A DNA stretch of 5,494 nt from Methylacidiphilum sp. (GTDB lineage Bacteria; Verrucomicrobiota; Verrucomicrobiia; CAIQCK01). Position 1 is the stretch's first letter. Each line of letters begins with the position of its first letter. Positions 1-5,491 of the stretch are shown piece after piece. Made by a program: the position numbers and the translations under genes. The stretch covers positions 1-5,494 of the forward strand of contig DYDC01000195.1 in assembly GCA_020718125.1 (NCBI GenBank), read 5' to 3'. The notes below the pieces were generated by a model. The model did not search any database. It saw only the letters and a program-made list of their open reading frames with translations, and was not told the DNA's origin.

Positions 1-150
1 GTGGGCTGGCAACAAGGGACAAGCCCCGTCAGGGGCGGCAGAATCCGACTCGTGTAACGCGGCCTTCTGTCATCCCTACGGGACTCTGCCATCACGGGCG
101 GCGTTCCCGGCGCTAAAGCACCGGGCTATTCTCGTCCGTCCCTCTGGGGC
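1..150. repeat. Gene-free multi-hairpin element, probable dispersed intergenic repeat
   Basis: No credible gene lies here. The stretch contains a chain of short stem-loops: GCCCC/GGGGC (23-27 with 32-36, loop GTCA); GGCAGAA/TTCTGTC (37-43 with 65-71, one G-U pair); TCCC-TAC-GGGA (73-83); CCCGGCGC/GCACCGGG (106-113 with 118-125, one C-A mismatch, loop TAAA); and TCCC-TCT-GGGG (139-149). The third and fifth are near copies of each other. From memory, not from a search, this pattern (two small 'TCCCTnnGGG' hairpins around a 'CCGG..GCTAAAGC..CCGGG' hairpin) resembles high-copy intergenic repeats of Verrucomicrobia-like and Planctomycetes-like genomes. The left boundary may lie outside the window. 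It could instead be a structured RNA or the tail of an upstream transcript. The hairpins are directly visible; the family assignment is inference. Confidence 0.5.
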
Positions 151-208
151 CTGATCGTGGTGCGTGTGTCGAGTTGCGCCCGTCTTCGACAAACGGCCGC
201 CTTTGCCG

Positions 209-237
209 TTGCTTTCAAAACCCGCGGCGACCATATT
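209..237 (+). promoter_or_regulatory. Weak candidate promoter for the CPBP-thiL-tsaE-tsaB operon
   Basis: TTGCTT (209-214) and CATATT (232-237) are separated by exactly 17 nt and sit just before the ATG at 246. They match the sigma70 consensus at only 3/6 and 4/6 positions. If used, transcription would start within a few bases of the ATG, giving an almost leaderless mRNA, which fits the absence of a Shine-Dalgarno sequence. A 6-bp inverted repeat, AACGGC (192-197) and GCCGTT (205-210), overlaps the -35 element and might be an operator, but it could be chance in GC-rich DNA. Confidence 0.2.
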
Positions 238-245
238 TGCCCGCC

Positions 246-965
246 ATGTCGCTGGAAGAAAAACCGTGGGGGCTGCGCGCGATCGTGTTTGTGGTCGGCA
301 CCGTGTTGTTGTCAGTGTTCGCTGGCACATTGATCGTTCTGGCGGCGTTCAAGCGCGGCTGGATCGAGGAACGGGACTTGGCAGTGGCCCAGACGTTGAT
401 GCAAGGCATCAGCTTTTACGGCGTCGGCGGCCTGACCCTCTGGTTGTTTCTACGCAGCCAAGGCGTCACACTGCACCGCGCGTTCGGTTTCGGCCGCGAG
501 GAGACGCGAGTGATGGTGCGGCGCGGCATCCTGCTGTTCCTCGTCATCGTCCCCCTCGTCTGGTCCACCAACTACATCTGGCGTGAGACGCTGCTGACGC
601 TCGGCATCTCACCGGACGAACAAGACATCCTCAAGCTGGTGCGTCGCGCCAAGTCGCCGGCCGTCCGCGCCTACTTCCTCTTTATGGCGGTGGTGCTCGC
701 GCCGGTGGTCGAGGAGGGCTTGTTCCGTGGCTTCATCTACCCGGCCGTCAAACGCCGCGCCGGCATCGTCCGCGCGCTAGTGATCGTCTCCGTCCTCTTC
801 GCCGTCGTCCACCACAACGTCGGCGTCTTCGGCCCGCTGGTGGTGCTCGCGTTGCTGCTGGGCCTCGCCTACGAGGTCACCGGCAACCTCATCGTCCCGA
901 TCACCATCCACAGCCTTTTCAACCTCGTCAACCTCGTGGCCCTTATCTTCTTTGTCGAACGGTGA
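246..965 (+). CDS. CPBP family intramembrane glutamic protease (CAAX/Abi-type), 239 aa
   Basis: This is an integral membrane protein with about seven hydrophobic segments (roughly residues 11-35, 54-70, 94-108, 141-156, 175-190, 193-212 and 216-236). The three signatures of the CPBP/Abi family (Rce1-like) are present in order: EEGLFRGF (156-163) with the catalytic Glu pair and Arg, FAVVHHN (185-191) with the second-motif His, and HSLFN (222-226) with the third-motif His and Asn. Family members cleave substrates within the membrane, or are only inferred to; roles range from prenyl-protein processing to bacteriocin immunity, and nothing here shows the substrate. I chose ATG 246 because the frame upstream (TTG 174) is not membrane-like and runs towards the repeat region. 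No Shine-Dalgarno sequence is visible. The stop overlaps the thiL GTG by 4 bp (GTGA), so the two are probably translationally coupled. Family is confident; function is unknown. Confidence 0.88.
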   Translation: MSLEEKPWGLRAIVFVVGTVLLSVFAGTLIVLAAFKRGWIEERDLAVAQTLMQGISFYGVGGLTLWLFLRSQGVTLHRAFGFGREETRVMVRRGILLFLVIVPLVWSTNYIWRETLLTLGISPDEQDILKLVRRAKSPAVRAYFLFMAVVLAPVVEEGLFRGFIYPAVKRRAGIVRALVIVSVLFAVVHHNVGVFGPLVVLALLLGLAYEVTGNLIVPITIHSLFNLVNLVALIFFVER

Positions 966-1906
966 AAACTCTGCGTCAACTCGGCGAGCGCGGCCTTATC
1001 CGGCAGCTCCAGCGATTGCTCCCGTGCGGGCAGTGCGTCGTCGTCGGCATCGGCGACGACTGCGCCGCTGTGCGCTCCGGCGCTGGCGGCAAGCGCGGCG
1101 GGCTTCTCCTGTTGAAAACCGACGCCGTCGTCGAGGGCATCCACTTCAACCGCCGCGCCGCGCCGCGGCAGATCGGCTGGAAAGCCATGGCCCGCGCGCT
1201 CAGCGACATCGCCGCGATGGCTGGCCGGCCGCGCTGGGCGCTCGTGACGGCGGGCTTGAGGGACGACATGCCTGTGCGGTTCGTCGAGGACATCTACCGT
1301 GGCATGGCGGCCGTGGCGGGCGAGTTCGGCGTCGCCATCGTCGGCGGCGAAACCGTGCGGACGCGCGGCCCGTTCTGGCTAAGCGTTGCGCTGGCGGGTG
1401 AGGTCGTCCGGCGCGCGATGCGCCCGCGCTCCGGCGCGCGCGTGGGCGATGCCATCTTCGTCACCGGCGCGCTGGGCGGCTCCATCGCGGGCAAACATCT
1501 CGCCTTCACGCCACGCATCCGCGAAGCGCAATGGCTAACGCGGCGTGGTTTCGTCCGGGCGATGATAGACATCAGCGACGGCCTCGCCCGCGACCTCGGC
1601 CACGTCTGTCGCGAGAGCCGCGTCGGCGCACGGCTGACCGCTTCTGCCATCCCGATTGCCCTCGCGGCGCGCGGCTCGCTGGAGCGCGCGCTCACCGACG
1701 GCGAGGATTTCGAACTGCTCTTCACCACGCCAGCCCGCGATGCCGAGCGCTTGATGAAAGCATGGCAGCGCGCGTTCCCCCGGCTCTCGCTGACACAGAT
1801 CGGCGTCATCATTCGCCGCAAAGGCATCCGGCTTTGCGATGACGCCGGCCGATCACGGCCCCTCCATGAAGATGGCTACGACCACTTCAACCCATCTCAC
1901 GCATAG
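962..1906 (+). CDS. thiL: Thiamine-monophosphate kinase ThiL, 314 aa
   Basis: ThiL phosphorylates thiamine monophosphate with ATP to give thiamine pyrophosphate, the last step of cofactor synthesis, in the cytoplasm. The PurM/ThiL fold motifs occur in order: IGDDCA (30-35), TDAVVEGIHF (53-62), LSDIAAMAG (80-88), GGET (128-131), the glycine-rich VTGALGGSIAGKHL (167-180), IDISDGLARDL (202-212), TDGEDFELLF (245-254) and a C-terminal GYDHF (305-309). The acidic residues of these motifs bind Mg2+ and nucleotide in the family. Length is typical (about 310-330). The start is GTG, fixed by the 4-bp overlap with the preceding stop; no Shine-Dalgarno is seen, so expression likely depends on coupling. 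One detail: the metal-site motif usually written GGDT (as in E. coli) is GGET here, a conservative change. The 3' end overlaps tsaE. Confidence 0.95.
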   Translation: MKTLRQLGERGLIRQLQRLLPCGQCVVVGIGDDCAAVRSGAGGKRGGLLLLKTDAVVEGIHFNRRAAPRQIGWKAMARALSDIAAMAGRPRWALVTAGLRDDMPVRFVEDIYRGMAAVAGEFGVAIVGGETVRTRGPFWLSVALAGEVVRRAMRPRSGARVGDAIFVTGALGGSIAGKHLAFTPRIREAQWLTRRGFVRAMIDISDGLARDLGHVCRESRVGARLTASAIPIALAARGSLERALTDGEDFELLFTTPARDAERLMKAWQRAFPRLSLTQIGVIIRRKGIRLCDDAGRSRPLHEDGYDHFNPSHA

Positions 1907-2300
1907 CGCCGAGGAAACCATTGCGCTCGGCGAACGGCTCGCGGCAACGCTGGCGTCCGGCACGGTCGTGGCACTGACGGGCGACCTGGGCGCGGGCAAG
2001 ACGGCGTTGACCAAGGGCCTCGCGCGCGGCCTCGGCGTGACCGAGCCGATCACCAGCCCGACGTTCACGCTCGTGGCCGAGCATCCAGCCCGCGACGGCC
2101 GCCGGCTCTACCACGTGGACCTCTACCGGCTCGATGCGCCGCAGCAGGCGGTCGAGATCGGCATCGAAGAGGAACTCGCGCCGGACGGCTGGACGATCAT
2201 CGAGTGGGCCGAGCGGCTCGACGACCTGTTGCCGCCCGGCACGGTGCGGGTCCAGATGGAGATTGTCAGCGAGAACGAGCGGAGGATCACCGTCGCATGA
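1872..2300 (+). CDS. tsaE: tRNA threonylcarbamoyladenosine biosynthesis ATPase TsaE, 142 aa
   Basis: TsaE is the small P-loop ATPase that works with TsaB and TsaD to make t6A at position 37 of ANN-decoding tRNAs; it binds the TsaB-TsaD complex and its ATPase activity resets it. Visible motifs are the Walker A loop GDLGAGKT (37-44), SPTFTLV (62-68) with the family's switch Thr/Ser, HVDLYRL (81-87) and EWAERL (111-116) with the conserved Trp. Three in-frame ATGs are possible: 1839, 1866 and 1872. I prefer 1872 because the product then begins a few residues before the usual family N-terminus (THSAEETIALGERLA); the longer forms add only thiL-overlapping sequence. With this start it overlaps thiL by 35 bp. 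Its stop overlaps the tsaB start as ATGA. Length is normal for the family. Confidence 0.94.
   Translation: MATTTSTHLTHSAEETIALGERLAATLASGTVVALTGDLGAGKTALTKGLARGLGVTEPITSPTFTLVAEHPARDGRRLYHVDLYRLDAPQQAVEIGIEEELAPDGWTIIEWAERLDDLLPPGTVRVQMEIVSENERRITVA
2281..2285 (+). promoter_or_regulatory. Shine-Dalgarno-like GGAGG for tsaB
   Basis: GGAGG lies 11 nt before the tsaB ATG at 2297, inside the end of tsaE. It is the one clear purine-rich site ahead of a start in this operon and supports ATG 2297 over a longer in-frame reading from 2204. The spacing is slightly long and the site also encodes TsaE residues, so it may be partly chance. Confidence 0.4.
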
Positions 2301-2956
2301 TCACGCTCGCACTCGAAACCTCCGGCCCGGTCGGCTCTGTCGCGCTGCGACGGGGCGGACAGTTGCTCGGCGAGCGTGTGCTCGACACGCGCGAACAGCA
2401 TTCGTCCCTGCTGCTGCCGACGGCGGACGCGCTGCTGCAGGAGCATGACTTTGCGCCGCGCGATGTGGAATTGTGGGCGGCGGGGCTTGGCCCTGGCAGT
2501 TACACCGGCATCCGTGTCGGCATCGCCGCCGCGAAAGGTTTCGCGCTGGCCACGGGCCGGCCGCTGGTGGGCGCGGGCAGCGTCGAGGCGCTGGCGCTGG
2601 AGCATGGCCACGACGGCGCGGTGGCGGTGATTGTGGACGCGCGGCGGGGCGAGTTCTACTTTTCGCTGACCGTGGCGGGCCAGACCATCGTGCCGTTGCA
2701 GATTGTGGCGCTGGACGTGTTGCCGGGATTGGTGACGCAGCCTGCGCCGTTCATCGGGCCAGAGATCAAACGCTACGAGGCGCGGATCGCGGCCCGGCTC
2801 GGCGCACGCGCGGCGTTCCCGCCGGCGAACGCGCATCCGAGGGCGGCGTTCGTGGCGGAGCTGGCGGAGAAGAAGTTTGTCGCGCAGGGCCGCGGCGATG
2901 AGAAGATTGAGCCGATTTACCTGAGGCAGACGACGTTTGTGAAGTGGAAGGGGTGA
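2297..2956 (+). CDS. tsaB: tRNA threonylcarbamoyladenosine biosynthesis protein TsaB, 219 aa
   Basis: TsaB is the catalytically inactive paralogue of TsaD that forms the TsaB-TsaD heterodimer for tRNA t6A37 synthesis. The ASKHA-fold signs are clear: LALETSG (4-10) at the N-terminus, the hallmark GLGPGSYTGIRVGIAAAKGF (63-82), VDARRGEFYFS (113-123), and the C-terminal PIYLR (206-210) followed by a short tail. Length fits the family (about 220-235). ATG 2297 gives a classical TsaB N-terminus; the frame stays open back to 2204, but that extension is tsaE read out of frame. It overlaps tsaE by 4 bp (ATGA), as expected for partners made together. The stop codon TGA abuts the first unit of the period-8 inverted repeat. 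rimI and tsaD are not in the window. Confidence 0.94.
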   Translation: MITLALETSGPVGSVALRRGGQLLGERVLDTREQHSSLLLPTADALLQEHDFAPRDVELWAAGLGPGSYTGIRVGIAAAKGFALATGRPLVGAGSVEALALEHGHDGAVAVIVDARRGEFYFSLTVAGQTIVPLQIVALDVLPGLVTQPAPFIGPEIKRYEARIAARLGARAAFPPANAHPRAAFVAELAEKKFVAQGRGDEKIEPIYLRQTTFVKWKG

Positions 2957-3022
2957 TGGAGTAATGGGATTGATTGATTTCATCCAGTTACCCAATACTC
3001 CACCACTCCATTACTCCAGTCA
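2954..3022. repeat. Period-8 inverted repeat (TGGAGTNN units), copy 1, tsaB-alr gap
   Basis: This element fills nearly the whole 69-bp tsaB-alr gap. The left arm holds TGGAGTAA (2957-2964) and a diverged TGGGATTG (2965-2972). The right arm is five consecutive reversed 8-mers: ttcatcca, gttaccca, atactcca, ccactcca, ttactcca (2979-3018). TGGAGTAATGG (2957-2967) pairs perfectly with 3008-3018, and TGA (2954-2956, the tsaB stop) can pair with TCA (3020-3022) past a one-base bulge. The arms are unequal (about two units against five), with three tandem GATT between them (2968-2979). It is locally much less GC-rich than the genes. There is no T-tract, so it is not a classical terminator. It shares unit and phase with the element at 4185-4262. 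Confidence 0.8.
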
Positions 3023-3025
3023 TTG

Positions 3026-4174
3026 ATGAACCCGACGGAACTCTATCGCACCTGGGTTGAAGTCAGCTTCGATGCGCTCCGCGGCAACCTGGCGTGGATC
3101 CGCCAGCGGGTCGGGCGGCGCGTGAAGATCATGGCGGTCGTGAAGGCCGACGCCTACGGCCACGGCCTGCCGCAGATCGCCGGCGCGCTCATGCAGGGCG
3201 GCGTGGACATCTTTGGCGTGGCAAACCCGCACGAATCGCTTGGCGTGCGCGCGGTGGGCGGTGGCTGGCCGATTCTGCTCTTGAGCGCGAGCCTGCCGGC
3301 CGAGGTCGAGGCGATTGTCCGGAACAACATCATGCCGACGCTCGGCTCGCTGGACGAAGCGCGCTGGTTCCAACGCGAGGCGGCCCGCCAGAAGAAGACG
3401 GTGCCGGTCCACGTGAAGGTGGACACGGGCATGGGCCGGCTTGGTTTCTGGCACGAGGACGCCGTCGCGCCCATCCGTCGCATCGCGGCGATGAAACACC
3501 TGCGTCTGCAGGGCATCTACACGCATTTCCCGTCGGCCGAGGATGACGTGGAGTTCTCGACGGAGCAGGTCGCGAAGTTCCGCGCGCTGTTGCGGCGGCT
3601 GCGGCGGCGCGTGCCGCTGCGTCATGCCGACAACTCGGCGGCGCTGCTGAACGTGCGCGGCAAAGCGGCGCAACTCGGCCCGCTCTTCAACGTCGTGCGG
3701 CCCGGCCTGTTGATGTATGGCATCGTGCCGCCGGGATTGCCGCGCGTGCCGCAAATCCAGCCGACGCTGAGCTTCAAGAGCCGCGTCAGTTTCCTCAAGC
3801 GCATCACGGCGGGCCGCAGCATCAGCTACGGTCGCACCTACACCGCAGACCGGCCGATGCGCGTCGCGGTCGTGGCGGCGGGCTACGGCGATGGCTACTC
3901 GCGCGACCTCTCCAACCGCGCCGAGGTGCTCATCCGTGGCCGGCGCTGCCGCGTGCTTGGTCGCGTGACGATGGACCAGACCATCGTGGACGTGAGCGAC
4001 CCGGCGTTGCGCGGCCTGCGCGTCGGCGAGGAGGTCGTGCTGCTGGGGCGGCAGGGCGGCGACGAGATCACGGTGACGGAACTGGCGGAGCGCGCACGAA
4101 CAATTCCGTGGGAGATGCTGACGGCGATCACCAAACGGGTGCCGCGGGTCTATATCGGCGCGACCAGCGCGTGA
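3026..4174 (+). CDS. alr: Alanine racemase, PLP-dependent, 382 aa
   Basis: It interconverts L- and D-alanine in the cytoplasm to supply D-Ala for peptidoglycan. It is a fold-type III PLP enzyme: an N-terminal TIM barrel starts with the cofactor lysine in VVKADAYGHG (Lys40), followed by KVDTGMGRLG (131-140, with the Arg that holds the cofactor region), THF (166-168), HADNSA (200-205) and RPGLLMYG (225-232). The C-terminal beta domain carries SISYGRTYTA with the second catalytic base Tyr268, GYGDGYSR (286-293) and VTMDQ (314-318). Both catalytic residues are present and the length is normal. ATG 3026 is preferred over TTG 3023 directly before it. No Shine-Dalgarno is visible; instead the right arm of the period-8 repeat ends about 8 nt upstream. 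It may be co-transcribed with tsaB. It converges with the NHL gene. Confidence 0.96.
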   Translation: MNPTELYRTWVEVSFDALRGNLAWIRQRVGRRVKIMAVVKADAYGHGLPQIAGALMQGGVDIFGVANPHESLGVRAVGGGWPILLLSASLPAEVEAIVRNNIMPTLGSLDEARWFQREAARQKKTVPVHVKVDTGMGRLGFWHEDAVAPIRRIAAMKHLRLQGIYTHFPSAEDDVEFSTEQVAKFRALLRRLRRRVPLRHADNSAALLNVRGKAAQLGPLFNVVRPGLLMYGIVPPGLPRVPQIQPTLSFKSRVSFLKRITAGRSISYGRTYTADRPMRVAVVAAGYGDGYSRDLSNRAEVLIRGRRCRVLGRVTMDQTIVDVSDPALRGLRVGEEVVLLGRQGGDEITVTELAERARTIPWEMLTAITKRVPRVYIGATSA

Positions 4175-4184
4175 GGGAGAGGAT

Positions 4185-4262
4185 TGGAGTGATGGAGTGT
4201 TGGAGAATTGGAGCGTTGGGGATGGCGGAGTTTTCCCATTGCTCCAGCACTCCACTACTCCA
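4185..4262. repeat. Period-8 inverted repeat (TGGAGTNN units), copy 2, alr/NHL convergent junction
   Basis: The left arm is four head-to-tail 8-mers: TGGAGTGA, TGGAGTGT, TGGAGAAT, TGGAGCGT (4185-4216). After a 14-nt spacer (4217-4230) the right arm has four reversed 8-mers: ttttccca, ttgctcca, gcactcca, ctactcca (4231-4262). Both arms are exactly 32 nt and in register, matching at 22 of 32 positions by my count; the outer two units match best (6/8 and 7/8). A transcript of either strand can fold into a long imperfect hairpin. It occupies the junction between two convergent genes, so it could act as a two-way 3'-end structure, though there is no proper U-tract. The last unit overlaps the NHL coding end and supplies its TAG stop. 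Confidence 0.85.
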
Positions 4263-5379
4263 TCGATTGTCCCAGCTTGTAGAAGCCCACCCGCGCGTTG
4301 CCGGTCTCGCTGACCCAGAGCGTCTGGCCGAGGATGTCGAACACGACGCCAACGGGATCATCCAGTCCCTTGGCGGCGGGCTGCGGTTCGCTGGAGGTCG
4401 CGTCCGGCTGGCCGATGACCGCGATGGCGCGCAACGGGTCGGATGCCAGGCCGTCATAGACCAGCACGCGGTGGTTGCCGGTGTCGGCGACGAACATCAG
4501 CCGATCCGCGTCGGCGAGGGCGATCGCGGCGGGCTTCTTCAGGCCGCTGACGCCGCTGGCGGACTTGATGCTCTTGAAATCCTCCTGCCCGAACACCGCG
4601 CAAGCGGCGGCCCCGGATGATTTCGCGCCCGCGTCGAAGACCATGACGCGGTTGTTGCCCGTGTCGGCGACGTAAAGCTGGCCGGCCGCATCCAAGGCGA
4701 TGCCGGTCGGATTTCGCAACTCGCCGGGAGACGCGCCCGCCTCGAACTGCCAGAAATCCTTTTGCCCGAACACGCCGATGGCGGCGGGATGCCGGGCCAG
4801 CTCGGAGATGTCGAACGACACGACGCGGTTGTTGAGCGAGTCGGCGATGAACAACTGCTGGCCGTCGCCGCTCAGCGCCAGCCCGGTCGGCCCGCACAGC
4901 CCGCGCGCGCCGGCCCGCGGCTCGCTGTAGCCGAGTTCGGTCTGCCCGATCACGTAGTCGGCCGGTTGGAACGTCTGCAGTTTCCGCGTGCTGAAGAAAA
5001 GGACGCGGTTGTTGAGAAAATCGCTCACCCACAGGCCGTCGCGGGTCGCGTCGCAGGCGATGCCGGTGGGATGCGCCAGCCCGCAGCCGTTCGGCGTCGG
5101 GGTGTCCATGCCGTTGACCGCCGTCCGGTCCGCGTCCACCTGTCCGAAGACCGCCAGTGGCGCGGCACCGGTCAGTCCGCTCTGGCTGTTGTAGCCATAG
5201 ACGAGCACCCGGTTGTTGGCGGAGTCGCAGAGGAAAATCCGGTTGTGGACCGTGTCTAGCGAGACGGGGCCGCCAGAAAACTCCGCCACGCCCGGCGGCG
5301 GGTCGCCGGGGCCGTAGCCGGAGCTTGGCGCCGGGGCAAGGGCCACAGCGAGGGCAAGAGTTAGTGAGCGCGCACTCAT
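4255..5379 (-). CDS. Exported NHL-repeat six-bladed beta-propeller protein, 374 aa
   Basis: The N-terminus (MSARS, then a hydrophobic LTLALAVALAPAP stretch ending in SSG) looks like a Sec signal peptide of about 20 residues, so the protein is probably periplasmic or secreted. Six NHL blades follow, each closing with an (A/S)D..NNRV(L/V)-type motif near residues 52-58, 119-126, 179-186, 238-245, 298-305 and 357-364 (the last degenerate, NARV). Spacing is about 60 residues, longer than compact NHL blades, because an interblade arm containing (F/I)GQ occurs between each pair. PTGIA/PTGLA motifs open the blades. At DNA level the NNRV segments recur about every 177-204 nt, consistent with internal duplication. 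NHL propellers bind protein, RNA or ligand surfaces; no catalytic domain is attached and the partner is unknown. ATG 5379 is preferred over TTG 5385. Its final residues Met-Glu and stop TAG come from the adjoining repeat. Confidence 0.88.
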   Translation of the reverse strand: MSARSLTLALAVALAPAPSSGYGPGDPPPGVAEFSGGPVSLDTVHNRIFLCDSANNRVLVYGYNSQSGLTGAAPLAVFGQVDADRTAVNGMDTPTPNGCGLAHPTGIACDATRDGLWVSDFLNNRVLFFSTRKLQTFQPADYVIGQTELGYSEPRAGARGLCGPTGLALSGDGQQLFIADSLNNRVVSFDISELARHPAAIGVFGQKDFWQFEAGASPGELRNPTGIALDAAGQLYVADTGNNRVMVFDAGAKSSGAAACAVFGQEDFKSIKSASGVSGLKKPAAIALADADRLMFVADTGNHRVLVYDGLASDPLRAIAVIGQPDATSSEPQPAAKGLDDPVGVVFDILGQTLWVSETGNARVGFYKLGQSME

Positions 5380-5406
5380 TCGCAATTGAACACGTCAGTG
5401 CGCCGG

Positions 5407-5435
5407 AGTCTAGGAGGCGGAACGGGGCCGGTCAA
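5407..5435 (-). promoter_or_regulatory. Sigma70-like promoter for the NHL gene
   Basis: Read on the minus strand, TTGACC (5435-5430) and TAGACT (5412-5407) are separated by exactly 17 nt. They match the -35 and -10 consensus at 5/6 and 4/6. The expected start of transcription is near position 5400, giving a leader of about 20 nt before ATG 5379. No Shine-Dalgarno is seen in that leader. The position, spacing and orientation fit the gene; activity is inferred. Confidence 0.55.
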
Positions 5436-5476
5436 GGGCTGTGACGACTTGATAAAAAGCCGGGACGGGACGTTCG

Positions 5477-5491
5477 GTGCCCATCGGGCAC
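5477..5491. other. Perfect short hairpin at the window edge
   Basis: GTGCCC (5477-5482) and GGGCAC (5486-5491) form a perfect 6-bp stem with a 3-nt loop. It follows a GGGAC tandem (5462-5471). It lies upstream of the NHL promoter and may belong to a neighbouring gene's leader or to another repeat that continues beyond the window. No T-tract follows it directly on the plus strand within the window. Confidence 0.35.

Noticed and set aside
1294..1827. 177-aa minus-strand open frame opposite thiL
   Set aside because: Ser/Arg/Ala-rich with no domain signature; the ThiL motifs lie on the plus strand throughout.
2204..2296. 31-codon N-terminal extension of tsaB
   Set aside because: It reads through tsaE out of frame. 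ATG 2297 gives the standard TsaB N-terminus, a 4-bp ATGA overlap and an upstream GGAGG.
2123..2995. 290-aa minus-strand open frame opposite tsaB
   Set aside because: It starts at a TTG in the inverted repeat and has low-complexity basic composition. The opposite strand encodes clear TsaB and the end of TsaE.
2957..3018. CRISPR array or tandem-repeat protein
   Set aside because: Units are 8 nt with no spacers and reverse orientation midway, so neither a CRISPR array nor a coding repeat fits.
4217..4240. Classical rho-independent terminator between alr and the NHL gene
   Set aside because: The only T-run (4231-4234) is at the start of the inner right arm, inside the hairpin rather than after it. 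A structural role is possible, but not the standard layout.
3020..4255. 411-aa minus-strand open frame opposite alr
   Set aside because: It is longer than alr, but is Arg/Ala/His-rich, has no recognisable motif, and begins and ends in the period-8 repeats. The plus strand has every alanine racemase motif, so this is an antisense shadow of GC-rich coding sequence.
4762..5259. 165-aa plus-strand open frame opposite the NHL gene
   Set aside because: Its apparent repeats are the complement of the NHL blade repeats. The minus strand has a signal peptide, six NHL motifs and a promoter.
5440..5491. Intrinsic terminator on the minus strand (hairpin then a run of T)
   Set aside because: The T-run (complement of 5454-5458) is about 19 nt past the 5477-5491 hairpin, and the GC-rich stretch between has no partner to form an adjoining stem.
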